The notes: generated by a model from the sequence alone, not told the origin. Positions 18,090 through 27,080 are shown, counted from the first letter of the stretch. The stretch is DNA of 64,000 nucleotides from Halopiger goleimassiliensis (GCF_000455345.1 NZ_HG315690.1:2555360-2619359); one strand, 5' to 3'. Numbers and translations: made by a program.

Positions 18090-18430
18090 CTATTCTGACC
18101 GTAAGTCACCTCCGTGTGGGATCGCGACCACGGGTCGATCGACGTGAAAGAGCATGAGGCTCCCGAACAGCGCCCGGCCGAGCCGCGATCGCTTGCGCGC
18201 GCTCACGACGATAACGCTCCGTCGTGAGTCGCCCGCACTCGAGCAGTTCCTCGACGGGTGAGCCCCCGAACGACCTGCGACGTCGATCCCCGCTAGATCG
18301 TCGAGGAAGTCGGCGGCTTCGGCGGCGACGGCGGTCGCCGCCTCGAGGCGGTCGAACTCGCGGAGCCGGTAGCCACGCGTCGTGACGGATCGGGCCGCGT
18401 GAAAGACTCGCGCTCGAACGCGTTGCCGTC
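18090..18430 (-). pseudogene. UspA-family remnant, N-terminally truncated and frame-disrupted
   Basis: On the minus strand a frame ends with VIVVSARKRSRLGRALFGS, then RPVVAIPHGG, a clear Usp C-terminal ATP loop and final strand. Upstream in the same frame is an AATAVAAEAADFLDDLAGIDVAG helix region. Between them (about 18235-18280) the Usp-like phrase GGSPVEELLECGRLTTE appears only in a second frame, so two compensating shifts interrupt the gene. No Usp-type start (M-x-VLVPVDGS) is seen. Sequencing error is an alternative explanation. Confidence 0.5.
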
Positions 18431-18504
18431 CGCCGGATCGCCCCGAGAACAGTAGGTTTATCAAGCGCACGGCGGAAGCTCTACTCAAGATTACTCATCG
18501 TCTT

Positions 18505-19737
18505 ATGGCAGGAAACCAACAACCGGAGGTGAACATCGGGCTCGTCGGCCACGTCGACCACGGCAAGACAACGCTCGTCCAAGCGTTGAGTGGCTCGTGG
18601 ACCGACCAGCACAGCGAGGAGATGAAACGCGGGATCTCCATCCGGCTCGGGTACGCGGACGCGACGTTCCGCGAGTGTCCCGAGCTTGACGAGCCCGAGC
18701 GCTACACCGTCGAGGAGGAGTGTCCGGACGGCTCGGAAAGCGAGCCGCTGCGGACCGTCTCGTTCGTCGACGCCCCTGGGCACGAGACCCTGATGGCGAC
18801 GATGCTCTCGGGTGCGTCGCTGATGGACGGCGCTGTGTTGGTGATCAGCGCCAACGAACCCGTCCCACAGCCCCAGACCGAGGAGCACCTGATGGCCTTG
18901 GACATCATCGGGATCGACAACATCGTCATCGCCCAGAACAAGGTCGACCTCGTCAGCACCGACCAGGCGCGACAGAACTACGAGGAGATCCAGGAGTTCG
19001 TCGAGGGCACCGTCGCCGAGGGCGCGCCGGTCGTCCCGGTTTCGGCGGGTCAGGAAGTCAACCTCGACCTGCTCATCCAGGCTATCGAGGAGGAGATCCC
19101 CACGCCCGAACGCGACCCCGACGCCGATCCGCTGATGCACGTCGCCCGGAGTTTCGACATCAACAAGCCGGGGACCACGGCGACGGAGCTGTCCGGCGGC
19201 GTCCTCGGCGGCAGCCTCGCCCAGGGCCAGCTCGAGGTCGGCGACGAGATCGAGATTCGTCCCGGCCGCGAGGTCGAGGAGGGCGGCCAGACCGAGTACG
19301 TCCCGATCGAGACGACGATCCGGTCGCTCCAGGCCGGCGGTCAGACGGTCGACACCGCGACGCCCGGCGGGCTGCTGGGCGTCGGCACCGGGCTCGACCC
19401 GTCGCTGACCAAAGGCGACGCGCTGGCGGGCCGGATCGCCGGTCCAGCCGGCTCGCTACCGCCGACCTGGGAGCGGTTCACGATGGAGGTCGACCTCCTC
19501 GAGCGCGTGGTCGGGGCCGAAAGCGGCGAGACCGTCGACGAGATCAGCACCGGCGAGCCCCTGATGATGACCGTCGGCACGGCGACGACCGTGGGTGCCG
19601 TCACCAGCGCCCGCGAAGGGGAGTGTGAGGTCAACCTCAAACGTCCCGTCGCCGCCGAACCGGGCGCGAAGATCGCGATCAACCGCCGCATCGGCGCGCG
19701 CTGGCGGCTGATCGGTCTCGGAACGCTGCAGGGGTAG
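18505..19737 (+). CDS. eif2g: Translation initiation factor aIF2 subunit gamma
   Basis: A 410-residue GTPase. G1 is [10 protein letters not shown] (residues 15-24), switch I is [11 protein letters not shown]3 is DAPGHE, G4 is NKVD and G5 is VPVSA. The EF-Tu-like domains II and III follow ([20 protein letters not shown], then [12 protein letters not shown] at the end). It delivers initiator tRNA to the ribosome as the large subunit of aIF2. The usual zinc-knuckle loop between G1 and G3 is present in reduced form (one CPEL and one CPDG, two Cys), as often in haloarchaea. A TATA-like run at 18455-18462 lies about 45 bp upstream. Confidence 0.97.
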   Translation: MAGNQQPEVNIGLVGHVDHGKTTLVQALSGSWTDQHSEEMKRGISIRLGYADATFRECPELDEPERYTVEEECPDGSESEPLRTVSFVDAPGHETLMATMLSGASLMDGAVLVISANEPVPQPQTEEHLMALDIIGIDNIVIAQNKVDLVSTDQARQNYEEIQEFVEGTVAEGAPVVPVSAGQEVNLDLLIQAIEEEIPTPERDPDADPLMHVARSFDINKPGTTATELSGGVLGGSLAQGQLEVGDEIEIRPGREVEEGGQTEYVPIETTIRSLQAGGQTVDTATPGGLLGVGTGLDPSLTKGDALAGRIAGPAGSLPPTWERFTMEVDLLERVVGAESGETVDEISTGEPLMMTVGTATTVGAVTSAREGECEVNLKRPVAAEPGAKIAINRRIGARWRLIGLGTLQG

Positions 19738-19755
19738 CGAGGACAGGCGACGAGC

Positions 19756-20142
19756 ATGAGTACGCGGGTCGCCCTCGATACGAGTGCACTGATGATGCCA
19801 GTCGAACTCGACGTCAGGCTGTTCGACGAACTCGAGCGACTACTCGATGCGTACGAACCCGTCGTCCCACAGGCCGTCGTCGAGGAACTCCGCCGGCTCT
19901 CGGAGAAGGGCGGACAGGAGGGGACGGCCGCCAACGTCGGCCACGACCTGGCGACCGAGCGCTGTCTCGTCGTCGACACCGAGGCCTCCTACGCGGACGA
20001 CGCCCTGGTCGAACTCGCCCGCGAGGGGACGGTCGACTACGTCGTCACCAACGACCGGCCGCTGCGCGACCGGGTGCTCGAGGCGAACAGACCGGTAATT
20101 GCATTACGCGGGAGAAACAAGTTAGCGATCACTCAACCATAG
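19756..20142 (+). CDS. PIN-domain protein (FCF1/VapC-like), operon with aIF2-gamma
   Basis: A 128-residue PIN domain with ALDTSALMMP (first Asp), a PQAVVEELRRL helix (Glu), ASYADDALVELA and YVVTNDRPLRDR (two distal Asp). All four acidic metal ligands expected of a PIN nuclease are visible. No antitoxin gene accompanies it. The constant position between aIF2-gamma and RNA polymerase genes in archaea suggests an rRNA or mRNA processing role rather than toxin-antitoxin. Confidence 0.88.
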   Translation: MSTRVALDTSALMMPVELDVRLFDELERLLDAYEPVVPQAVVEELRRLSEKGGQEGTAANVGHDLATERCLVVDTEASYADDALVELAREGTVDYVVTNDRPLRDRVLEANRPVIALRGRNKLAITQP

Positions 20143-20143
20143 A

Positions 20144-20719
20144 ATGTACAAACGGGTCAGACTGAAGGATACGGTGGAGGTACCGCCGGAGGAGCTCGGC
20201 GACGTCTCGCCGGAGCTCGTGAAGAAACTGCTCCAGGACAAGCTCGAGGGGCGCATGGACGAGGAGGTCGGCAGCGTCGTCTCCGTCACCGAAGTCCACG
20301 ACATCGGCGAGGGGACGGTCCTGCCGAACCGCCCGGGCGTCTACTACGAGGCGGACTTCGACGCGGTCACGTTCGACCCCCAGATGCAGGAGGTCGTCGA
20401 CGGCACCGTCGTCGAGGTCGTCGAGTTCGGGGCGTTCGTCGGGATCGGGCCGGTCGACGGGCTACTGCACGTCTCCCAGATCAGCGACGAGTACCTCGCG
20501 TTCGACGCCGAGAACCAGCGGCTGTCTTCGAACGAGTCCGACCGCGCGCTCGGCGTCGAGGACGCCGTCCGCGCCCGCATCGTCACCAAGAGCATCGACG
20601 AGCGCAACCCGCGCGACTCGAAGATCGGGCTGACGGCGAAACAGCCCGGCCTCGGCAAACACGGCTGGCTCGAGGAGGAACACGAGAAACGCGAGGCCAC
20701 CACGGCCGAAGGTGAGTGA
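20144..20719 (+). CDS. rpoE1: DNA-directed RNA polymerase subunit E' (Rpo7)
   Basis: A 191-residue Rpb7 homologue. The N-terminal tip domain (MYKRVRLKDTVEVPPEELG) is followed by an S1-type OB fold (EVVDGTVVEVVEFGAFVGIGPVDGLLHVSQI, in parts). It forms the polymerase stalk with Rpo4. It starts 2 bases after the PIN gene and ends just before the Spt4 gene. A final acidic tail of about 20 residues is typical for halophiles. Confidence 0.95.
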   Translation: MYKRVRLKDTVEVPPEELGDVSPELVKKLLQDKLEGRMDEEVGSVVSVTEVHDIGEGTVLPNRPGVYYEADFDAVTFDPQMQEVVDGTVVEVVEFGAFVGIGPVDGLLHVSQISDEYLAFDAENQRLSSNESDRALGVEDAVRARIVTKSIDERNPRDSKIGLTAKQPGLGKHGWLEEEHEKREATTAEGE

Positions 20720-20721
20720 GT

Positions 20722-20919
20722 ATGGCATCGGACCGACTCGTCTGCCGGGAGTGCCACCGGGTCAACGAGCCCGACAACGAGACCTGCGACGCCTGTAACT
20801 CCTCGTCGCTGACCGAGGACTGGGCGGGCTACGTCGTCATCGCCCACCCCGAGGAGAGCCGCATCGCCGAGGAGATGCAGGTCACCGAACCCGGCGCGTA
20901 CGCGCTGAAAGTCCGGTAG
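20722..20919 (+). CDS. spt4: Transcription elongation factor Spt4 (RpoE'')
   Basis: A 65-residue protein with one zinc ribbon: CRECHRVN, then CDAC, two CxxC pairs at about residues 7-10 and 21-24. They precede the Spt5-binding strand region SSLTEDWAGYVVIAHPEESRIA. It forms a processivity factor with Spt5 on RNA polymerase. The ATG at 20722 is 3 bases past the rpoE1 stop and is preferred over the GTG at 20716. Confidence 0.94.
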   Translation: MASDRLVCRECHRVNEPDNETCDACNSSSLTEDWAGYVVIAHPEESRIAEEMQVTEPGAYALKVR

Positions 20920-20926
20920 CGTAGCC

Positions 20927-21538
20927 GTGACGCGCGACGATTCGAAGGACACGGACGACGGCGAGCCCGACCCGTCACCGACCGATGCCGACGACCAGCT
21001 ACTGGTTCTGCCCGACGACCTCCGCCACGAACTCAAAGAGCCGATGGGCCCCATCGAGACCGACGCCGACCGGCTCCTCGCCGAGGTCGACGGGCCGCTG
21101 ATCGCCGTTGGCGACGTCGTCACCTACCACCTGCTCCGGGCGGGCCGCCCGCCGGACGTCGCACTCGTCGACGAACGCACCAAACGCGATGCCGTCGACG
21201 AGGAGATCCGCGAGACCGTCACCGAATCGACCCACCTCGAGGTCGTCAACCCGCCCGCTACGATCTCCGAGGCCGTCGTCGAAGCCCTGCTCGAGGGGCT
21301 CGCACGCGACGAGCCGACGACGATCCTCGTCGAGGGCGAGGAGGACCTGGTCGCGCTGCCGGCCATCGTCGCCGCGCCCGAAGGCGCGAGCGTCGTCTAC
21401 GGCCAGCCCGACGAGGGGATGGTCCACGTGAAAGTCGCCGAGGACCTCCGATCGGACGTCCGCGAGTTGCTCGAGCGCTTCGAGGGCGACGTCGACCGGT
21501 TCTGGGAGCTGTTGGGACAGTCACCGACCGACGAGTAA
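20927..21538 (+). CDS. GTP-dependent dephospho-CoA kinase (DUF359 family)
   Basis: A 203-residue protein with the DUF359 core: LLVLPDDLRHELKEPMG, LIAVGDVVTYHLLRAG, VALVDERTKRD, VVNPPATISEAV and VEGEEDLVALPAI. This family performs the last step of archaeal CoA synthesis, phosphorylating dephospho-CoA with GTP. A GTG start at 20927 is used, 7 bases after spt4. An acidic N-terminal stretch of about 20 residues precedes the domain. The operon with transcription and translation genes is conserved in euryarchaea. Confidence 0.9.
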   Translation: MTRDDSKDTDDGEPDPSPTDADDQLLVLPDDLRHELKEPMGPIETDADRLLAEVDGPLIAVGDVVTYHLLRAGRPPDVALVDERTKRDAVDEEIRETVTESTHLEVVNPPATISEAVVEALLEGLARDEPTTILVEGEEDLVALPAIVAAPEGASVVYGQPDEGMVHVKVAEDLRSDVRELLERFEGDVDRFWELLGQSPTDE

Positions 21539-21675
21539 CCGTCGCGGTCGGCGTCCGATCGTGCCACGCTGTTTTTCGGTTCCGTTTGCGGACCGTCTCG
21601 GTCGTCGCTCGCGGACGAGGTCGGAGCGTCGAACCCCGGCTCGTCGCCCGACGTTCGGCCGCTCGTCTCGCCGAC

Positions 21676-22914
21676 CTAGCGTTCGGCGGCGGCGGCCGTA
21701 TCGGCCCCGGACGCGTCCGGTTCGTCGTCCGATGGGGGCGACTGACCGGAAGCCGAGTCCGACGGCTCGGGGGGCAGGTCGTACTGCTCCTCGAGGCGTT
21801 CGATGCGTGACTCGATGGAGGGCTCGAGTTCGAACAGGCCGAACCGGGAGCTGTCGTCGGACCACTCCGTGAAGACTTCGAGTTCCGGCCCGACGGTGCG
21901 ATAGGCCGACCGGACGGTGGCCGGTCCGAGATGGCCGCTCGCGAACCGGTCGGCACGGTACACCCGACGCTCACCGGTGTAGGCGAAGTACAGGATCAGC
22001 ACGCCTGAAAGACAGACAGTGACGAACCCGACGGGGAGGAGGACGCTCGGACCGACGACGAACTCGGACAGCATGAACACGACTCCGGCGACGAAAACCC
22101 CCAGTGCGATGCGGAGTCGTGCTACCGGCGTCGACGTCCCTCTGGCTTCGGCCTGGGCGAGTGCGACCGCCAGTTCGTCGTCGGTGACGCGCTCGAGAAA
22201 CGGTTCGTCGATCCAGGTCGCACGGACCGCGCCGCGTCCGACCGTGACCAGACCCGTATCGACGTCGGACGCGGAGAAGACGAGTATCGTTCCGGGTTGG
22301 CGATCGAACCGCTCGTAACACCGTTCGATGCGCGCCCGCTCGGCGTCCGTCGGATCCCGAATCGAATCTACGGGCAGGGCCTGCAGCGGTTCCACCAGAT
22401 AGGAATACCCCAGTATCACGACCACCGTCACCGAGAGCAGCCAGACCAGTCCGCCGGGAAGGAAGCCGTACCACTCGAGTTGGAGCACGAGCGCTACGGG
22501 AAACAGCGCTGCCGAGTCGGCGAGCAAGCGGCGACGCCGGAACGCCGCACCGACCGTGAGCGGTTCCGTCCGCAACCACTCGACGAGCGGGCGCTGTCCG
22601 CGCCGAACCGCGAACAGCCCGGCCACACCCGTCGCCGTCATTGCCGCCGCGTTTACGACGACGAGGACTTCGGTCCCGGCGTCGCCGAGGCCGAGGCTCC
22701 CGAGAACGTCCGGACCGATCGGCGGTACCGCGTAGAGCGCCATCGTTCCGACGAACACGACCCCCTTCAGGAGCAGTCGTCCGATACCGGCTCGTCGGTC
22801 GATCCGATCGGTTGGTTCGTTGCCACGACGCAACACGACGGCACTCGCTCGGGCAGCCAGGAAGACGCCACCGACCAGGCCCGCCGACAGCCCGAGTATC
22901 ACTCCCCCGTTCAC
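21676..22914 (-). CDS. M48-like membrane protein lacking the HExxH zinc site
   Basis: A 412-residue membrane protein with the layout of M48 (HtpX/CAAX-protease-like) peptidases. It has N-terminal transmembrane helices, then DVDTGLVTVGRGAVRATWIDEPFLERVTDDEL (in parts, residues 218-248), then helices near 264-312. Where M48 enzymes have HExxH, this protein reads ALAQAEARG (residues 251-259). The later E-x-x-A-D zinc ligand reads VYRADRFAS with Glu replaced by Val-318. All zinc ligands are lost, so it should be a pseudoenzyme. A Pro/Asp/Ser-rich tail follows. Confidence 0.75.
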   Translation of the reverse strand: MNGGVILGLSAGLVGGVFLAARASAVVLRRGNEPTDRIDRRAGIGRLLLKGVVFVGTMALYAVPPIGPDVLGSLGLGDAGTEVLVVVNAAAMTATGVAGLFAVRRGQRPLVEWLRTEPLTVGAAFRRRRLLADSAALFPVALVLQLEWYGFLPGGLVWLLSVTVVVILGYSYLVEPLQALPVDSIRDPTDAERARIERCYERFDRQPGTILVFSASDVDTGLVTVGRGAVRATWIDEPFLERVTDDELAVALAQAEARGTSTPVARLRIALGVFVAGVVFMLSEFVVGPSVLLPVGFVTVCLSGVLILYFAYTGERRVYRADRFASGHLGPATVRSAYRTVGPELEVFTEWSDDSSRFGLFELEPSIESRIERLEEQYDLPPEPSDSASGQSPPSDDEPDASGADTAAAAER

Positions 22915-23021
22915 GAGTACGTTTCAGTACGGGAGAGTGTCGGAATATTATAACTATCGGTCAACTACTGCTATCGGTGGCCGACGGGAACCGAGAGCCC
23001 GGCCGCGTGGCCGGCCGAAGG

Positions 23022-24113
23022 CTACTGGTAGCGGGGCAGTCGGTCCGACAGTTCCGACCCCTCGTAGAACGGTAACTCGGTCACGGTCGCCGGCACCTCC
23101 TCGCCGTCGACGCGGACCGTCAGCGCCTCGCTCTCGAGACCGTAGTCGACGACAGCGAGCGCGACGACCTCCTCGAGCAGCGGGCTCTCGCCCGCGCGGG
23201 TGACCTCGCCGACCGAGGCGTCGCCGTCGAAGACGGCTGCACCCGACTCGGGGACGGCCTCGCCCTCGAGCGTCAGTCCCACCAGCTTGCGGCTGGGCTG
23301 GCCGCGGTTCTCGACGCGGGAGACGACCTCCTGGCCGACGTAACAGCCCTTCTCGAAGTCCAGGGCGTTGCGCAGGCCGAGCACGTTCGGGATCGTCCCT
23401 TCGAGTTCGGTCTCGAACAGCGGGGAGCCGGCCTCGAGACAGAGGCTCTCCCAGGTGCGGTAGCCGAAGGGAGCGGCGTTGAGGCCCTGCGTGAGGAGGG
23501 TGTCGTAGACGGCTTCGGCGTCCGCGGCGGCGCAGATCACCTCGTAGCTCTCCTCGCCGGTGAGCGCGTCGGTGCGGACGACGGTGACTCCCTCGTCGCC
23601 CATCGTCCCGCGGACGAACGAGTAGCGTTCGTCGGGGGAGGCGGCCCCGTTGAGGACGCTGGCGACCTTCTCGGTCGCCTGTGGTCCCGACAGCCGGAAG
23701 ACGGCGTAGTCGTCGGTCGCGAGCCGGATCTCGACGTCCTGGATGAACACCTTCTCGGACCAGTCTTCGACGAGCGATTCGGCCTCCTCCGGCGGGACGA
23801 ACAGCAGGAGCCGTTCGCCGGCGTTGTAGACGTAGAGTTCGACCTCGATGCCGCCCTGGGGGTCCAGCACGAGCGCGTAACAGCCCTGCTCGTCCTCGGC
23901 GGGGACGCGGTTGGAGACGACGTTGTCGACGTACTCGAGGCGATCCTCGCCCTCGACGACGATCACGCCGTAGGCGGCCTCGAGGAGGCCGACGCCGTTG
24001 CGAATCGCCCGGTGGGTGCGTTCGGGGCGGCCGTAGTGTTCGACGATCGTTCGGCCGCCGCGCTCGCCGAACGTCGCGCCGTGGTCGGCGTGAACGGACT
24101 CGATAACGGTCAT
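23022..24113 (-). CDS. YgfZ/GcvT-like folate-binding protein
   Basis: A 363-residue protein of the aminomethyltransferase superfamily. The YgfZ signature KGCYVGQEVVSR (about residues 273-284) is present. Upstream are RNGVGLLEAAYGVIVVEGEDRLEYVDNVVSNRVP (in parts) and the folate-site region ALVLDPQGGIEVELYVY. YgfZ proteins bind tetrahydrofolate and support repair or assembly of certain Fe-S enzymes; GcvT enzymes act in glycine cleavage. The KGCYxGQE motif favours YgfZ. No glycine-cleavage genes are adjacent. Confidence 0.88.
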   Translation of the reverse strand: MTVIESVHADHGATFGERGGRTIVEHYGRPERTHRAIRNGVGLLEAAYGVIVVEGEDRLEYVDNVVSNRVPAEDEQGCYALVLDPQGGIEVELYVYNAGERLLLFVPPEEAESLVEDWSEKVFIQDVEIRLATDDYAVFRLSGPQATEKVASVLNGAASPDERYSFVRGTMGDEGVTVVRTDALTGEESYEVICAAADAEAVYDTLLTQGLNAAPFGYRTWESLCLEAGSPLFETELEGTIPNVLGLRNALDFEKGCYVGQEVVSRVENRGQPSRKLVGLTLEGEAVPESGAAVFDGDASVGEVTRAGESPLLEEVVALAVVDYGLESEALTVRVDGEEVPATVTELPFYEGSELSDRLPRYQ

Positions 24114-24130
24114 AGATACGTCGTGGGGCC

Positions 24131-24212
24131 TGATACGGATTGTTGTAACGGTTTCCGGTGCGACCGGGAGGGTCGCGGCCGCACCGGAAACGACTTACAA
24201 CGGTCCGTATGC
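24131..24212. repeat. Inverted-repeat element, copy B
   Basis: Core 24134-24209, with left end TACGGATTGTTGTAA (24134-24148) and right end TTACAACGGTCCGTA (24195-24209), two mismatches between arms. Flanks are TGA on the left and TGC on the right, so the 3-bp repeat is imperfect. The inner arm GCACCGGAAACGACTTACAA matches copies A, C and D. It lies between the start of the YgfZ-like gene and the end of the next minus-strand gene, not at a stop codon. Confidence 0.8.
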
Positions 24213-24269
24213 GGTCTCAGGCGTTTCGATTCGAGCAGCCGTCGGCAGCCGCCGGAGCCACGGTGACGC

Positions 24270-24569
24270 TTAAAAGGGGAACCGATCGCGGAGCCAGTCG
24301 CCGATGGACCAGCTCTCGTCGTCGTCCGTCGGCTGATCGGGGACCACCCGATCGGCGGGCTTGATGACGGTCCGTCCCTGCTCGGATTCGACGTCGATCA
24401 GCCCGTCGTCCTTGAGCGTCGCGAGCGCCCCCTCGAGGTCGTCGATCTCGACCTCGACGGCCGCTCGCAGCTCGAAGACCGTCATCCCCTCCTCCGCCCG
24501 GTCGACGAGTGCATCGAGTACCGCCACCTGGGTTCGCTCGCGGTTTCGGTACTCAGGCTTTGCTCTCAT
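24270..24569 (-). CDS. Small winged-helix protein, haloarchaeal
   Basis: A 99-residue protein starting MRAKPEYRNRERTQVAVLDAL. A compact winged helix is visible: VLDALVDRAEEGMTVFELRAAV, IDDLEGALATLKDDGLIDVE, then a QGRTVIKPA wing. The C-terminus WSIGDWLRDRFPF is an aromatic tail. Such proteins are annotated as MarR-like or DUF6432 in haloarchaea (from memory). DNA-binding is likely; targets are unknown. The start at 24569 is chosen because the frame above it is unnatural in composition. Confidence 0.7.
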   Translation of the reverse strand: MRAKPEYRNRERTQVAVLDALVDRAEEGMTVFELRAAVEVEIDDLEGALATLKDDGLIDVESEQGRTVIKPADRVVPDQPTDDDESWSIGDWLRDRFPF

Positions 24570-24637
24570 CCGTCTTGTCCTTCGGTAACCCGGGATTTGA
24601 CGTTTGTCGTTCGGGAGACGCGTGCCGACTGGCCGTC

Positions 24638-24722
24638 CAATACGGACTGTGGAAACGACGTACCGGTACGACCGCGATCCGTGCGTCGGTTCCGGAGAAC
24701 CGACGTCCGGTAGTCCGTATGA
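24638..24722. repeat. Inverted-repeat element, diverged copy E
   Basis: The ends are TACGGACTGT (24641-24650) and a right arm ending AGTCCGTA with TGA after it (24720-24722). Nine terminal positions pair, but the inner arms have drifted. The phrase CCGGTACGACCGCG resembles CCGGTGCGACCGGG of copy B. The left flank is CAA, so no direct repeat remains. It lies in the promoter region between the winged-helix gene and the gene at 24774. Membership in the family is probable rather than certain. Confidence 0.5.
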
Positions 24723-24773
24723 CAGCTCCCTCAGCGGTACGTTTTTTATAGCCTGACTCGGTACGGTGGCACA

Positions 24774-25658
24774 ATGGTCCTGCGATGTTCGCTGCTCGGA
24801 CACGACTACGGTGACCCCGAAGTCGAACGCGAGCGCGAAGAACGGGGCAGTGAAGTCGTCGTTACCGTCCAGGAGTACAAGGAGTGCACTCGGTGTGGCG
24901 AGCGAACCGTCATCAGCGAAAACACCGAAGTGACGAGCCTCTCCGGCCCGGACGCGAACGCCGAACACCCCCGCCGATCCGACGCCGACGCCGCACCGCC
25001 AGCCGAACAGCCCGACAACCCCGACGCCGCTACCGTCGACGCCGAGACGGACGGCACCGACGCCGAGTTCATCGACGCCGACGGCGACCCCGACGACGGC
25101 GACAGCGTGGTCATTCAGGACGCGGAGTCCAACGCTCCCGACGAGTCCGATCCGGCGGTCGATCCCGACCATCCGACCGACGAGGACGGCGAACCGGTCA
25201 CCGACGACGGCGAGATCCTCACCGACGACGAGGACGAGAGCCCGCGGGAACGCGACCGTGGCGAATGGCCCGACTCGAGCGACGTCGGCCCGACCGCACG
25301 TGGCGACGAGCCGGCCGAGTGGGACGAGGAGGAACCGGTCACGAACGACGCAGTCGTCCTCGAACACACCGACGCGACCGACGCGACCGGCGGCACCGAA
25401 TCCGTCGCAACCGAGAGCGAAATCGCCAACGGGGCGACCGTCGACGACGACCCGCAGGCGTCGCCCTCGGGGATCGAACGCGCGGAACCCGCACCCTCGC
25501 CAGGCGAGACGAACGCCACGGGCAACGAGGACGTCCCGACCGAGTTCTACTGTCCCCGCTGTGAGTTCGCCGAGGCCGACGACCGGGGTTCGCTCCGGGC
25601 CGGCGACATCTGTCCGGACTGCCGCAAGGGCTATCTGAGCGAGCGACCGCTGCGCTAG
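24774..25658 (+). CDS. Acidic linker protein with two zinc ribbons (DUF7093-like)
   Basis: A 294-residue protein. The N-terminus MVLRCSLLGHDYGDPEVERE and the half-ribbon CTRCGERTVISENTEVTSL form a first zinc module. A long Asp/Glu/Pro/Thr-rich disordered linker spans about residues 55-255. The C-terminus carries FYCPRCEFAEADDRGSLRAGDICPDCRKGYL (in parts), a four-Cys ribbon. This architecture matches a conserved haloarchaeal family (DUF7093 from memory). Function unknown; adaptor or nucleic-acid binding is a guess. Confidence 0.75.
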   Translation: MVLRCSLLGHDYGDPEVEREREERGSEVVVTVQEYKECTRCGERTVISENTEVTSLSGPDANAEHPRRSDADAAPPAEQPDNPDAATVDAETDGTDAEFIDADGDPDDGDSVVIQDAESNAPDESDPAVDPDHPTDEDGEPVTDDGEILTDDEDESPRERDRGEWPDSSDVGPTARGDEPAEWDEEEPVTNDAVVLEHTDATDATGGTESVATESEIANGATVDDDPQASPSGIERAEPAPSPGETNATGNEDVPTEFYCPRCEFAEADDRGSLRAGDICPDCRKGYLSERPLR

Positions 25659-25837
25659 CGGGACCTGCGGCCACGTGACTTCGACGACGGTCGCCTCCAT
25701 GGCCCGTCGATTCGGTCGGCGACCGCGGTCGTCCGAATCCCTTGTGTCACCGTGAGAGCGGCCAGTCTACGACGTATTGGCTATCCGAAACGTCGGGTAT
25801 GAAAAGAGGTAAACGCCCCGCCGTGTATCTCCCGTCC

Positions 25838-26224
25838 ATGAAGGAGTACAAGATGCGTCGCGGTGAATACCTCGAGGAACGGATCCCCGATATGAAAGCG
25901 ACGATCGAAGACTACTTCGGCCCCGTCACCGGCACGCAGGAGTACAAGGGCAGCGACCTCTACGTCATCGAGGAACCCGACAATCCCGTCTTCGAGAAGA
26001 TCGTCGTCGGTGCCGTCGAATACTCCGGCAAGAAGGACAAACTCGGCGTCGAGTTCCACGAACGCGATCCCACCGAACTCGGCCCGGACGAACTCGAGGC
26101 CGCCGGCGAGGCCGTCGACGCCAAAAACGACTTCCTGCTCGAGGCCACCGGCCGTGACGCCAAAGCGCGACGCGACTCGATGAAACGCGCGGTCGAGGAC
26201 GATCCGGACCACGACTTCGACTGA
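25838..26224 (+). CDS. Conserved haloarchaeal protein, DUF5611-like
   Basis: A 128-residue soluble protein starting MKEYKMRRGEYLEERIPDMK. Phrases such as EDYFGPVTGTQEYKGSDLYVIEEPDNPVFEKIVVGAVEYSGKKDKL (in parts) are strongly conserved in haloarchaea, where it is called DUF5611 as I recall. No catalytic motif is seen. In-frame ATGs exist further upstream (25799), but the conserved part begins at 25838, so that start is preferred. Function unknown. Confidence 0.8.
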   Translation: MKEYKMRRGEYLEERIPDMKATIEDYFGPVTGTQEYKGSDLYVIEEPDNPVFEKIVVGAVEYSGKKDKLGVEFHERDPTELGPDELEAAGEAVDAKNDFLLEATGRDAKARRDSMKRAVEDDPDHDFD

Positions 26225-26336
26225 GGACTTCCTTCCGACACCGACCGATTGCGACGAGCGGTCGCCGACGGTTTTCTACGGCATTCCGTTCGACGTACCG
26301 GTGCATTGAACTATCAGTACTGTAGAGTGTATCGCG

Positions 26337-26840
26337 ATGCAACCGAAATCTCGCGGCTACGGTGACCTGCTGGCGGAGTCGCTCGACCCGTCGGAGTCGG
26401 GCCTGCACACGCCCGTCATGTTCGTCTCCGTCGTGCTGTCGGCGATCGCGCTAGCGTTGCCGTGGGTCACGGTCTCGACGCCGGGCCTGGGGACCGATGC
26501 GATCCGAGGCTACGAACTCGGCATCTGGATCGCCCCGTTCGTGCTGGCCATCGGCGTGACGATGCTCACGATCAAGAACGACGCCGACCTCGAACTCAAT
26601 CCCGGCTGGTCGCCCCTCGAACAGTTCGTCTGCCTGGGACTGGGCGGACTACATCTGGGCATCCCCATCGCGACGCTGCTCGCTCCGGACCAGGTCCTCC
26701 AGCTAACGGGCGAGTTCGGCATCGCCGAACCGCTGTTGCTCGAGCAGTTGTCGTTCGAGGCCCACTACGGACCGATGGTCACAGCGGTCGCCGGCGTCCT
26801 GCTGGTCGGTGCGATCGGATACAACTTCGCGACGAACTGA
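26337..26840 (+). CDS. Membrane protein with four helices, unknown function
   Basis: A 167-residue protein with four hydrophobic segments, about residues 27-45, 60-80, 95-115 and 143-162. A soluble N-terminus MQPKSRGYGDLLAESLDPSE precedes them. It is followed 51 bases later by a small membrane protein gene, and the two may form one transcription unit. No family motif is recognised. Confidence 0.65.
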   Translation: MQPKSRGYGDLLAESLDPSESGLHTPVMFVSVVLSAIALALPWVTVSTPGLGTDAIRGYELGIWIAPFVLAIGVTMLTIKNDADLELNPGWSPLEQFVCLGLGGLHLGIPIATLLAPDQVLQLTGEFGIAEPLLLEQLSFEAHYGPMVTAVAGVLLVGAIGYNFATN

Positions 26841-26891
26841 GCCAGCGGCTGTCGAAACGGCTATTGGGTCGCCGTCGAATCCTCGAGTAGC

Positions 26892-27080
26892 ATGGAGGTC
26901 ACCGAGTTCCTGCTCGCGACCGCGGTCGCTCACGTCGGCTTCGCGATCTTCGTGGCCGTGCACGCCCACCTGACGGACGAGGAGGCCGGCTACTGGCCCT
27001 ACGTCACGCTGCTGTTGGGTATCGCCGGTGTCGCTGGCTACTTCTTCTACGAAGAACAGTCCGAATCCGGCCACATCTGA
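26892..27080 (+). CDS. Small two-helix membrane protein
   Basis: A 62-residue protein with two predicted membrane helices (about 4-26 and 35-53) linked by HLTDEEAGYWPY. The acidic C-terminus faces the cytoplasm or exterior. It lies directly downstream of the membrane protein gene at 26337-26840. Unknown function. Confidence 0.55.
   Translation: MEVTEFLLATAVAHVGFAIFVAVHAHLTDEEAGYWPYVTLLLGIAGVAGYFFYEEQSESGHI

Noticed and set aside
24570-25700. Extension of the minus-strand frame above the winged-helix gene to 476 codons
   Set aside because: The extra part is antisense to the zinc-ribbon protein at 24774-25658 and crosses repeat copy E. The conserved N-terminus begins at 24569.
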